64,000 bases of DNA from REEB509 sp044370335 (lineage in GTDB: Bacteria > Pseudomonadota > Alphaproteobacteria > Caulobacterales > Aquidulcibacteraceae). A program made the position numbers and the translations under genes. The notes below the pieces were generated by a model. It saw nothing but the letters and a program-made list of their open reading frames with translations, searched no databases and was not told the DNA's origin. The number at the start of each line of letters is the position of its first letter. The stretch's first letter is position 1. This document shows, piece after piece, positions 43,743-51,434 of this stretch. The stretch lies in contig JBILVS010000001.1 in NCBI GenBank assembly GCA_044370335.1, positions 1 to 64,000 on the forward strand, given 5' to 3'.

Positions 43743-45977
43743 ATGGGCGAAGGAGCGGCCCTGGCCACTCCGCAGCCGACGCAGGACCTATCCCCTGCGG
43801 CGCCCCCACCTCGCACGCGTTACCTCCGCCAGTTTGAGCTGGTGGAGCGTGTTCGCGCGTACGATCCGAACGTGGACGAGGCCCTGCTGAACCGGGCCTA
43901 TGTTTACGCCACTGCAATGCACGGGCATCAGAAGCGCCACTCCGGCGATCCCTATTTCGCCCACCCCATCGAGGTAGCCGGGATCCTGACGGAGTATCGG
44001 CTGGACACCGCGGCCATCGTCGCAGGCCTGCTTCACGACACCATCGAAGACACAGAAGCCACCCGCGACGCCATTGCTGCAATGTTCGGCGACGGCATCG
44101 CTGAACTCGTGGAGGGGGTGACTAAGCTCTCCCAGCTTGAAAAGGGAGACGCCCCGGCCAAGCAGGCGGCGAACCTGCAGAAATTCATCCTGGCCATGAG
44201 CAAGGATGTCCGTGTGCTCCTTGTCAAGCTGGCGGACCGGCTCCACAACATGCGCACCCTTAGACATCACCCCAAAGCGGAGAGTCGTCGCCGGATCGCC
44301 AAGGAAACGCTGGAGATTTACGCCCCGCTCGCCCGCCGGATCGGGATGGAGAAGATGGCGCGGGAGTTGGAGGCGCTAGCCTTCCACGAGGCCTATCCGC
44401 AAGCTGAGACCGCCATCAAGGAGCGCCTTGAGCAACTGCGGGTAGAGAAGGGCGCCAATGTCGCCATCATCACCCAGAAGCTGACCGAGCTTCTGAATGC
44501 GGCCATGATCGACGTTCGGGTCTATGGCCGCGAAAAACAGCCTTATTCGATCTGGCGAAAGCTTGAGCGAAAGGCCATCCAGTTCCAGGACCTAGCGGAT
44601 ATCTACGCCTTCCGGGTCATCGTGAACGTGCCGGATGAATGCTATCGCGCCATCGGCCTTATTCACCAGACTTGGCGTTGCCTGCCCGACAGCTTCGAGG
44701 ACTACATCTCCAACCCCAAGCCGAACGGCTATCAGTCGATCCACACCATCGTCATCGGCCCGGGCAATGTGCGGGTCGAGATTCAGATTCGCACCCAGGA
44801 AATGGATGAGGCTGCCGAAGTCGGGGTCGCGGCGCACTGGCGCTACAAGAACGAGAGCTATGGCTTTGACGCGGAAGGCGCGGCGGCGAAGGGCATTGAT
44901 CCGCGGGTGGCGGTGCAGTCGCTTCTGGAGATCGCCGACCATGGCGGCGACGCCAAGGACTATCTCGAGAACACCAAGCTCGAGATGTATTCTGACCACG
45001 TCTTCGCCTTTACCCCCAAGGGCGAGTTGATCGCGCTGCCGCAAGGGGCGACGGCTTTGGACTTCGCCTATGCGGTGCATTCCGACATCGGCGACACCTG
45101 TATTGGAGCGAAGGTCAACAATCAGGAAGCGCCGCTCCGCACGGCGCTGCGCAATGGTGATGTGGTGGAGATCATTCGTGCGGCCCAACCCGGGCCGGTG
45201 CCGGGCTGGGAAAACCTGACCAAGACGGGCCGGGCGAAAAGCGCGCAACGGCGGCTGGAGCGGGCGGCGCGGCGGTCGGAGTTCGCCAAGCTTGGGCGAG
45301 ACCTCGTGGCGCATGCGCTGCACCGCTACGGCCACGATCTGGCGGAGGTGTCCTTGAAAGACGCCGCGGCCCGTTTGCACCATGAGGACGCCGAAAGCCT
45401 CTTTGTGGCGGTGGGCGCCGGCGAGATCCGCGCCGTGGCTGTGGCGTCAGCGGCATTTCCGGGGCTTGCGGACCGGATTAACCGCGACCATGCCCGCACC
45501 GCCATCGATGATCGCGGCGCGCGCCTCTATGTCGAAGGCGGCGCGCTGACCCCCGGCGTTTCCCTGCATTTTGCGTCCTGCTGCTCGCCCATCCCCGGCG
45601 ATCGGATCGTGGGCGTTCAGGAATCGGGGCGTGGCGTGGTGATCCACACCATCGATTGCGAAACCCTCGCCACGCTTGAGGGGGAGGGCGAAGACTGGAT
45701 TGATCTGGCCTGGACAAAGGCAGCCCGCGACGGAGCCGTCGCGGTCACAAGGCTCCTGGTGACGGTGGAGAACGCCCGTGGCGTGCTCGCTCAGCTCTGC
45801 CGGATCATCGCAGAGAACGAGGGCGATATCCTCAATATTCGCACCGCCCGTCGGAGCGTGGACTTCTTCGATCTCGTTTTCGACGTCGAGGTCGCGGACG
45901 CTAGACACCTCACCAATATTATCGCTGCGTTGCGCACCTCTAAAGCCGTGCGAGACGTGCACCGCCAGCGCGGCTGA
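43743..45977 (+). CDS. rsh: Bifunctional (p)ppGpp synthetase/hydrolase (RelA/SpoT homologue)
   Basis: Rsh (744 residues) makes and degrades (p)ppGpp, the stringent-response alarmone. The N-terminal HD hydrolase contains HGHQKRHSGDPYFAHP and the metal pair His98-Asp99 in LLHDTIEDT. The synthetase (about 250-365) shows GREKQPYSIWRKL, DIYAFRVIV and PNGYQSIHT. A TGS domain (VFAFTPKGELIALPQGATAL) and a C-terminal ACT domain (about 670-744) follow. With an intact HD site it should be able to hydrolyse as well as synthesise. It heads the rsh-pdxJ-acpS-lepB-rnc-era-recO series. Confidence 0.97.
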   Translation: MGEGAALATPQPTQDLSPAAPPPRTRYLRQFELVERVRAYDPNVDEALLNRAYVYATAMHGHQKRHSGDPYFAHPIEVAGILTEYRLDTAAIVAGLLHDTIEDTEATRDAIAAMFGDGIAELVEGVTKLSQLEKGDAPAKQAANLQKFILAMSKDVRVLLVKLADRLHNMRTLRHHPKAESRRRIAKETLEIYAPLARRIGMEKMARELEALAFHEAYPQAETAIKERLEQLRVEKGANVAIITQKLTELLNAAMIDVRVYGREKQPYSIWRKLERKAIQFQDLADIYAFRVIVNVPDECYRAIGLIHQTWRCLPDSFEDYISNPKPNGYQSIHTIVIGPGNVRVEIQIRTQEMDEAAEVGVAAHWRYKNESYGFDAEGAAAKGIDPRVAVQSLLEIADHGGDAKDYLENTKLEMYSDHVFAFTPKGELIALPQGATALDFAYAVHSDIGDTCIGAKVNNQEAPLRTALRNGDVVEIIRAAQPGPVPGWENLTKTGRAKSAQRRLERAARRSEFAKLGRDLVAHALHRYGHDLAEVSLKDAAARLHHEDAESLFVAVGAGEIRAVAVASAAFPGLADRINRDHARTAIDDRGARLYVEGGALTPGVSLHFASCCSPIPGDRIVGVQESGRGVVIHTIDCETLATLEGEGEDWIDLAWTKAARDGAVAVTRLLVTVENARGVLAQLCRIIAENEGDILNIRTARRSVDFFDLVFDVEVADARHLTNIIAALRTSKAVRDVHRQRG

Positions 45978-46003
45978 AATCCCTCGGGCGCAAAGGAGAC
46001 GAG

Positions 46004-46789
46004 ATGAGCGTGTTGCCGATCGCTTCGCCGCCGCGGCCGCTGCGGCTGGGGGTGAACATCGATCATGTTGCCACCATCCGAAACGCCCGCGGCGGGCCGC
46101 ACCCTGATCCGGTCAGGGCCGCGCGGATGGCGGCCGAGGCAGGCGCCGACGGCATCACGCTGCATATCCGGGAAGATCGACGGCATGTGCGGGAGGATGA
46201 CCTCGCTCGTCTCGCTGTGGCGGTCAGCCTCCCCATCAATCTGGAAATGGCCTGCACCGACGAGATGCTCGCTATCGCGGTTCGGGCGCGGCCGCACGCG
46301 GTCTGCCTTGTGCCGGAGCGGCGGGAAGAGCGCACCACCGAAGGCGGGCTTGATGTGGCGCGGCACCACAACACCGTGGCGCCCTTCGTCCGGACCTTGA
46401 GCGACGCCGGCGCCCGGGTGTCGCTCTTTATCGATCCCCATCCTGTGCAGGTGGCGGTGGCGCAGGCTTTGGGCGCACCAGTGGTGGAGTTGCATACCGG
46501 CGCCTATTGCGAGGCTTTGGCCATGGGCGACACCATCCGCGCAGAGCACGAACTGCAGCTGTTGCAGGAAGCCGCGGCTTTGGGGGCCGAACGGGGCCTG
46601 GAGGTTCACGCCGGGCACGGCATTACCTTTGACAGCGTCGGTCCGGTGGCGGCCATTCCCCAAATTATGGAGCTGAACATCGGCCATTTTCTCGTAGGGG
46701 AAGCGATTTTCATCGGCCTGGACGGCGCGGTCGGGCGCATGCGGTCTTTGATGGATCAGGCGCGCGGCGCGGCGAGCGCGGCGGCGTGA
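46004..46789 (+). CDS. pdxJ: Pyridoxine 5'-phosphate synthase
   Basis: PdxJ (261 residues) closes the ring of pyridoxine phosphate in DXP-dependent vitamin B6 synthesis. LGVNIDHVATIRNARGG, HIREDRRHVREDD and the acidic-site LHTGAYCE are diagnostic, as is AGHGITFDSV. It has AAAGGAGA upstream and overlaps acpS by 4 bases (GTGA). pdxJ-acpS coupling is widespread in Proteobacteria. Confidence 0.97.
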   Translation: MSVLPIASPPRPLRLGVNIDHVATIRNARGGPHPDPVRAARMAAEAGADGITLHIREDRRHVREDDLARLAVAVSLPINLEMACTDEMLAIAVRARPHAVCLVPERREERTTEGGLDVARHHNTVAPFVRTLSDAGARVSLFIDPHPVQVAVAQALGAPVVELHTGAYCEALAMGDTIRAEHELQLLQEAAALGAERGLEVHAGHGITFDSVGPVAAIPQIMELNIGHFLVGEAIFIGLDGAVGRMRSLMDQARGAASAAA

Positions 46790-47208
46790 TCCTCGGGATC
46801 GGATCTGATCTTGTGGATATCCGCCGGGTGGCGGCCACGCTCGAGCGCCATGGCGAGCGGTTCATGGAGCGCTGTTTCACCCCTACCGAACGCGCCAGGG
46901 CGGATCGCCGGGCGCATGCGCGGGCCGCAAGCTACGCCAAGCGGTTCGCTGCGAAGGAGGCCTGCGCCAAAGCGTTGGGGACTGGGCTCAGCCGCGGCGT
47001 TTTCTGGCGTGATATGGGGGTGGTGAACCTCCCCGGCGGGCAACCGACCATGGCGCTGACAGGAGGCGCCGCCGAGCGCTTGGCCAGTCTTGTCCCGCCG
47101 GGCTATAATCCTTTCATCCATGTAAGCCTTTCGGATGATCATCCCTGGGCGCAGGCGTTTGTTGTGATCTCGGCTTTGGGGGAAGACGAGGTCCGGCGGC
47201 GCGAATAA
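46786..47208 (+). CDS. acpS: Holo-[acyl-carrier-protein] synthase
   Basis: AcpS (140 residues) attaches 4'-phosphopantetheine from CoA to acyl carrier protein. The metal-binding GIGSDLVDIRR (Asp8) and KRFAAKEACAKALGTG are the family motifs. The GTG start lies in the pdxJ stop (GTGA). The lepB gene follows 18 bases later, the usual order in Alphaproteobacteria. Confidence 0.96.
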   Translation: MILGIGSDLVDIRRVAATLERHGERFMERCFTPTERARADRRAHARAASYAKRFAAKEACAKALGTGLSRGVFWRDMGVVNLPGGQPTMALTGGAAERLASLVPPGYNPFIHVSLSDDHPWAQAFVVISALGEDEVRRRE

Positions 47209-47226
47209 GGGGGTAGAAGACGCGCC

Positions 47227-48051
47227 ATGACCACGCCGACGCAACGATCAGGGGCCCTGGCCGCGATCTGGGAGAATGTCAGCACCATTTTCTGGGCGCT
47301 TTTGTTGGCCTTTGGCCTGCGGTTCTGGATCGCGCAGCCGTTCCGCATTCCCTCCGGTTCCATGGAGCCCACCCTGCAGGTTGGGGACTATGTCGTGGTG
47401 CCGAAATGGTCCTACGGCTACACGCGCTTCTCTTTTGCGCCCTTGGAAAAGCTTCTGCCGGATGGGCGGTTGTTCGGCCGCGACCCGGATCGGGGCGACA
47501 TCGTCGTGTTCCGCTCCGAAGCGCAGCCTGACATAGATCTCATCAAGCGGCTCATCGGCATGCCTGGCGACACCATCCGGATCGATGACGGCGTGCTTTC
47601 GATACGCCGGGCCGGCGATGCCGCGTTTACCGAAGTGACCCGAACGCTCCGCCCGGATGTAGCGACGCCACAGACCCCCTTCGGCCAGGCCGAGGCGTTC
47701 GAAGAAACCCTGCCTTGGGGCGGGCCGACCTACGTCACTTATGACTTCGGCGCAGGGGCGGCCTTGGACGATGGGGAATGGATCGTTCCTGACGGCCACT
47801 TTTTCATGATGGGCGACAACCGCGACAACTCCGGCGACAGCCGGGTTCGGTGCCCGTTGCGTCCGGCTTTGCCTGGGGAAGGGGGCGGCGAGGTGTGTGC
47901 AGATGCCCCGCCGGTGGGGTTCATCGCGTCCGATCGCCTCGTCGGCCCTGCGCGGCTCGTGCTGGTCTCGTTCGACAACACCACGACCCTCGCGCCATGG
48001 ACGTGGGTCACGGGTTTCAGGGCCGAGCGGTTCCTCAAGCCTTTGGACTAG
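47227..48051 (+). CDS. lepB: Signal peptidase I (first tandem copy)
   Basis: Signal peptidase I (274 residues) cleaves signal peptides of Sec and Tat substrates on the outer face of the inner membrane. One membrane span (about 18-36) precedes the catalytic Ser45 in IPSGSMEPTL. The Lys base is Lys107 in LIKRLIGMPGD, and MMGDNRDNSGDSR is motif E. It is followed after 142 bases by a second complete lepB with the same motifs. It sits in the acpS-lepB-rnc series. Confidence 0.95.
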   Translation: MTTPTQRSGALAAIWENVSTIFWALLLAFGLRFWIAQPFRIPSGSMEPTLQVGDYVVVPKWSYGYTRFSFAPLEKLLPDGRLFGRDPDRGDIVVFRSEAQPDIDLIKRLIGMPGDTIRIDDGVLSIRRAGDAAFTEVTRTLRPDVATPQTPFGQAEAFEETLPWGGPTYVTYDFGAGAALDDGEWIVPDGHFFMMGDNRDNSGDSRVRCPLRPALPGEGGGEVCADAPPVGFIASDRLVGPARLVLVSFDNTTTLAPWTWVTGFRAERFLKPLD

Positions 48052-48193
48052 AGGGGCGCCCCGGGTTCGGGGCCCTCTGCGCCGACGCCCTTGGCCGCGC
48101 CTGATCGGCATGGCAAGAAGGCGACGTGCTTTTGGCCAGCCCACCGCCGGTCCGGCCGGACGTGACGACTCAGCCAGAAGGCGAACCAGTCTG

Positions 48194-49021
48194 ATGACCA
48201 CCGCAACCGCGCCCAGTTCGTCGATCGTCGCTGCGATCTGGGAGAACGTCCGCACGATCATCTACGCGTTAATTCTGGCGTTCGGCATTCGGTTCTGGAT
48301 CGCCCAACCGTTCCGCATCCCTTCAAGCTCCATGGAGCCAACGCTGCTGGTCGGCGACTACATTGTCGTCACCAAGTGGTCTTACGGGTACAGCCGGTTC
48401 TCCTTTGCGCCCTTGGAGCGGCTGCTGCCGGCGGGGCGGCTCTTCGGCAATGCACCGCAGCGGGGCGATCTTGTGGTGTTTCGTCCGCCCGCGCAGGCGG
48501 ACCGGGACTTCATCAAGCGCCTCGTCGGCCTTCCCGGAGACACGATCCGGGTCACAGGCGGCGTGCTCTCGATCCGACCAGCCGGTGCGGCGGACTTCGT
48601 CACGATCGAAAGGACGCTGCAACCGGATTTGATTACGCCGACTTTGGGCATTGGCCTTGCAGTGCAGGCCTACGCGGAGACTCTGCCCGACGGCCCGACC
48701 TACACCACCTACGACAGCACGCCCCTGGGTGACCTCGACAATGGCGAATGGACCGTTCCCGATGGCCATTATTTCATGATGGGCGACAACCGGGACAACT
48801 CCGAGGACAGCCGCGCGCCTTGTGAGCGAGAGCCGACCGGCTGGAACGTGGAGGCGCCCGCGCCCTGCATCGGGCCGCCCCCCGTCGGATTTGTGCCGGC
48901 GGATCATCTTGTCGGACCTGCCCAGTTCGTCTTCGTGTCGTTCGACAACTCCACCACCGTCGCGCCTTGGACCTGGTTCACAGGCTTCCGCGCCGATCGC
49001 TTCCTGAGGTCTGTGGAATGA
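48194..49021 (+). CDS. Signal peptidase I (second tandem copy)
   Basis: A 275-residue paralogue of the upstream lepB. It keeps the span, Ser46 in IPSSSMEPTL, Lys108 in FIKRLVGLPGD and MMGDNRDNSEDSR. The two proteins align throughout their length, with long near-identical blocks such as RFWIAQPFRIPS and KWSYGY, and diverge in the extracytoplasmic loop (about 125-170 and 205-235). An upstream open stretch to 47897 overlaps the first copy and is not family sequence, so ATG 48194 is chosen. It overlaps rnc by 4 bases. Both copies look active, so divergence of substrate range is possible. Confidence 0.94.
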   Translation: MTTATAPSSSIVAAIWENVRTIIYALILAFGIRFWIAQPFRIPSSSMEPTLLVGDYIVVTKWSYGYSRFSFAPLERLLPAGRLFGNAPQRGDLVVFRPPAQADRDFIKRLVGLPGDTIRVTGGVLSIRPAGAADFVTIERTLQPDLITPTLGIGLAVQAYAETLPDGPTYTTYDSTPLGDLDNGEWTVPDGHYFMMGDNRDNSEDSRAPCEREPTGWNVEAPAPCIGPPPVGFVPADHLVGPAQFVFVSFDNSTTVAPWTWFTGFRADRFLRSVE

Positions 49022-49722
49022 GCGACTCGGCGCGGATTGCGGCGGCGGCGCGGAAGGCCGCGGAAACCTGGGGCTACCGGTTCGTCAACCCCTCGCTTCT
49101 TATCGAGGCCGTTACGCACGCCAGCGCCCAGGACGGTCGCCCCGGCCTGCCTATCAATGAACGCTTGGAGTTCCTGGGCGACCGCGTGCTCGGCCTCATC
49201 GTCGCCAAGCGCCTCTTTGACGATTATCCAGGCGAAGGCGAGAATGGCCTTGCCCCGCGGCTCAATGGCGTTGTCAACCGTGTCGCCTGCGCCAAGGCGG
49301 CCAAGCGCGCGGGCTTGGGATCTGCGCTGTGGCTGTCGGCGGCGGAGGAACGCTCCGGCGGACGAAACAAGGAAGCCATCCTCGCCGACGCCTGCGAGGC
49401 TCTCATCGCAGCGCTTTATCTCGATGGCGGCATGCCCGCCGCTGAGGCCTTTGTGCTGCGCTACTTCGCCGAGGAGTTGAAGGAGGCCGCCGCTCCACCG
49501 CAGGATCCGAAAACCGTGCTGCAAGAGTGGGCTGCGGCCCTACGATATGGACCGGTTGAGTATATCGTCATGGAACGGAGCGGGCCAGACCATGCCCCTG
49601 TGTTTGTGGTGGAGGCGAGCGCGCCGCCCGCCGTCGCGGCGCGGGGCGCTGGATCGTCCAAACGTGAGGCGGAAAGGGCTGCGGCTCGGGCCTTGTTGAA
49701 GGAGGCGGGCGTCGATGTCTAA
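49018..49722 (+). CDS. rnc: Ribonuclease III
   Basis: RNase III (234 residues) cuts double-stranded RNA, including rRNA precursors. The signature NERLEFLGDRVLG carries the catalytic acidic residues, with LADACEALIAALYLDGG supplying the second pair. The C-terminal double-stranded RNA-binding domain (about 160-230) ends in SSKREAERAAARALL. It starts in the second lepB stop (ATGA) and overlaps era by 8 bases; rnc-era-recO is a classic operon core. Confidence 0.97.
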   Translation: MSDSARIAAAARKAAETWGYRFVNPSLLIEAVTHASAQDGRPGLPINERLEFLGDRVLGLIVAKRLFDDYPGEGENGLAPRLNGVVNRVACAKAAKRAGLGSALWLSAAEERSGGRNKEAILADACEALIAALYLDGGMPAAEAFVLRYFAEELKEAAAPPQDPKTVLQEWAAALRYGPVEYIVMERSGPDHAPVFVVEASAPPAVAARGAGSSKREAERAAARALLKEAGVDV

Positions 49723-50659
49723 CGAACAGCGCCGGTGCGGCTTCGCCGCTATACTCGGCGCCCCCAATGCGGGCAAGTCAAGCCTTGTGAACGCGCTCGT
49801 CGGATCCAAGGTTGCGATCGTGACCCATAAAGTGCAAACAACGCGCTTTCCCCTACGCGGGGTCGCCATCCGTGGCGCCGCGCAGATCGTTCTCGTCGAC
49901 ACCCCCGGCGTATTCGCCGCCAAGCGGAAGCTTGAGCGCGCCATGGTGCGTTCCGCTTTCGCCGCGATGGAAGACGCCGACGCGATCGTGCATCTCGTCG
50001 ACGCGCCGGCTCAGGCGCGGGTTCTCGACGGCAAGCCCTCCGGGGCGGAGGTGCATGCGGTCGAAGACGCCGAAAAGGTGGAAGCTCGGCTGAAGGAGGC
50101 CGGGGCCAAAGCGATCCTCGTCCTCAACAAGGTCGACGCCATGGCAAGGCCGGATCTGTTGGCCATCACGCAGAAGCTGTTTGATCCCAGCCGTCATGAG
50201 GCGGTGTTCATGATCTCGGTCCGAACGGGGTCGGGGATCGAAGACTTGGCCTCAGCGCTTGCGGCCAAGATGCCGGAAGGGCCGTGGCATTATCCTGAAG
50301 ATCAGGCCGCGGATGCGCCGGCGCGGGTGCTGGCGGCCGAGATCACGCGGGAAAAGCTTATGCTGCGCCTGCATGACGAGCTGCCCTACGACACGACCGT
50401 CGAAACCGAAAGCTGGGACGAGCGCAAAGACGGATCGGCGCGGATTGATCAGATCGTCTATGTGGCGCGGGAAAGCCAACGCAAGATCGCCATCGGCGAC
50501 AACGCCGCAACGATCAAGGCTATCGGCCAAGCGGCGCGGAAAGAGCTTGAGACGCTGTTTGACCGCCGCGTCCATCTCTTCCTCACCGTGAAGCTGCGGG
50601 AAGGCTGGGCGGAGGAGCGGGAGCGCTTTGACGCCATGGGTTTGGATTTCGACCTCTGA
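49715..50659 (+). CDS. era: GTPase Era
   Basis: Era (314 residues) binds the 3' end of 16S rRNA and helps 30S maturation. G1 is GAPNAGKS (15-22), G2 includes VQTTRFPLRG, G3 is DTPG (62-65) and G4 is NKVD. The C-terminal KH domain lies at about 215-310, where VARESQRKIAIGDNA is typical. It overlaps rnc by 8 bases and recO by one, so tight translational coupling is expected. Confidence 0.97.
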   Translation: MSNEQRRCGFAAILGAPNAGKSSLVNALVGSKVAIVTHKVQTTRFPLRGVAIRGAAQIVLVDTPGVFAAKRKLERAMVRSAFAAMEDADAIVHLVDAPAQARVLDGKPSGAEVHAVEDAEKVEARLKEAGAKAILVLNKVDAMARPDLLAITQKLFDPSRHEAVFMISVRTGSGIEDLASALAAKMPEGPWHYPEDQAADAPARVLAAEITREKLMLRLHDELPYDTTVETESWDERKDGSARIDQIVYVARESQRKIAIGDNAATIKAIGQAARKELETLFDRRVHLFLTVKLREGWAEERERFDAMGLDFDL

Positions 50660-51387
50660 TGGAATGGACCTGTTCGGCCATCGTCCTCGGCGCCAAGCCT
50701 TTCGGCGAGGGTAAGGCCATCGCGGAGGTGTTGTCCGCTGAACACGGCCGGGTGGCAGGGGTGGTGCATAGCGGTCAGCGCATGGGGGGCGTGCTCCAGG
50801 CCGGCAACCGAGTGCACGCCACCTGGAAGGCCAGGCTCGCTGAACAGTTGGGGTTTTTTGCCCCGATTGAGCTTGAGACGGGGGTCGCCGCCGTCCTGCT
50901 GGAGGACAAAGCCGCTTTGAACGCGCTGACGAGCGCTGTGGCGTTGATCCGCCTCGCGCTCCCCGAACGGCAGGCTCATCCCGAAGTGTATGAAGCGCTC
51001 AGCGTCGTGCTCGACGGGTTTGAAGAGCCGGTGTTGTGGCCGGCGCTCTACACCCGCTTTGAGCTCGGCCTCCTGACCGCGGCGGGCTATGGGCTTGATC
51101 TCAGTCGCTGCGCGCTCACGGGCGTGGCGGACAATTTGGCCTATGTCAGCCCCAAAAGCGGGCGCGCGGCGAACCGTGACGCAGCGGCCGAGTTCGCCGA
51201 CAAGCTTTTGGCGCTGCCGGCCTTTTTCACCGATCCCGAGGCGCCGCTTAAACCTGGCGACGTGGCGGACGCTTTTGCGCTCACCGGCTTTTTTCTGGAG
51301 CGGCGGATCGCAGACCCCAAAGGCGAGGGACTGCCGGACGCGCGAAGACGGTTAATAGAGCATTTGGGAATGAGCGGTCGACTGTAG
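50659..51387 (+). CDS. recO: DNA repair protein RecO
   Basis: RecO (242 residues) anneals strands and loads RecA on SSB-coated gaps with RecR. The N-terminal OB fold is visible as MEWTCSAIVLGAKPFGEG and VAGVVHSGQRMG. The helical C-terminal part includes FELGLLTAAGYGLDLSRCALTG. Of the family's zinc cysteines only Cys154 is visible, so zinc binding is doubtful, which is common in this family. It ends the rsh-to-recO series; parC starts 47 bases later. Confidence 0.95.
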   Translation: MEWTCSAIVLGAKPFGEGKAIAEVLSAEHGRVAGVVHSGQRMGGVLQAGNRVHATWKARLAEQLGFFAPIELETGVAAVLLEDKAALNALTSAVALIRLALPERQAHPEVYEALSVVLDGFEEPVLWPALYTRFELGLLTAAGYGLDLSRCALTGVADNLAYVSPKSGRAANRDAAAEFADKLLALPAFFTDPEAPLKPGDVADAFALTGFFLERRIADPKGEGLPDARRRLIEHLGMSGRL

Positions 51388-51434
51388 GCTTAAAGGATTG
51401 ATTCGGCCCGAGAAGCCGGGCGAGAGGACCAAGC

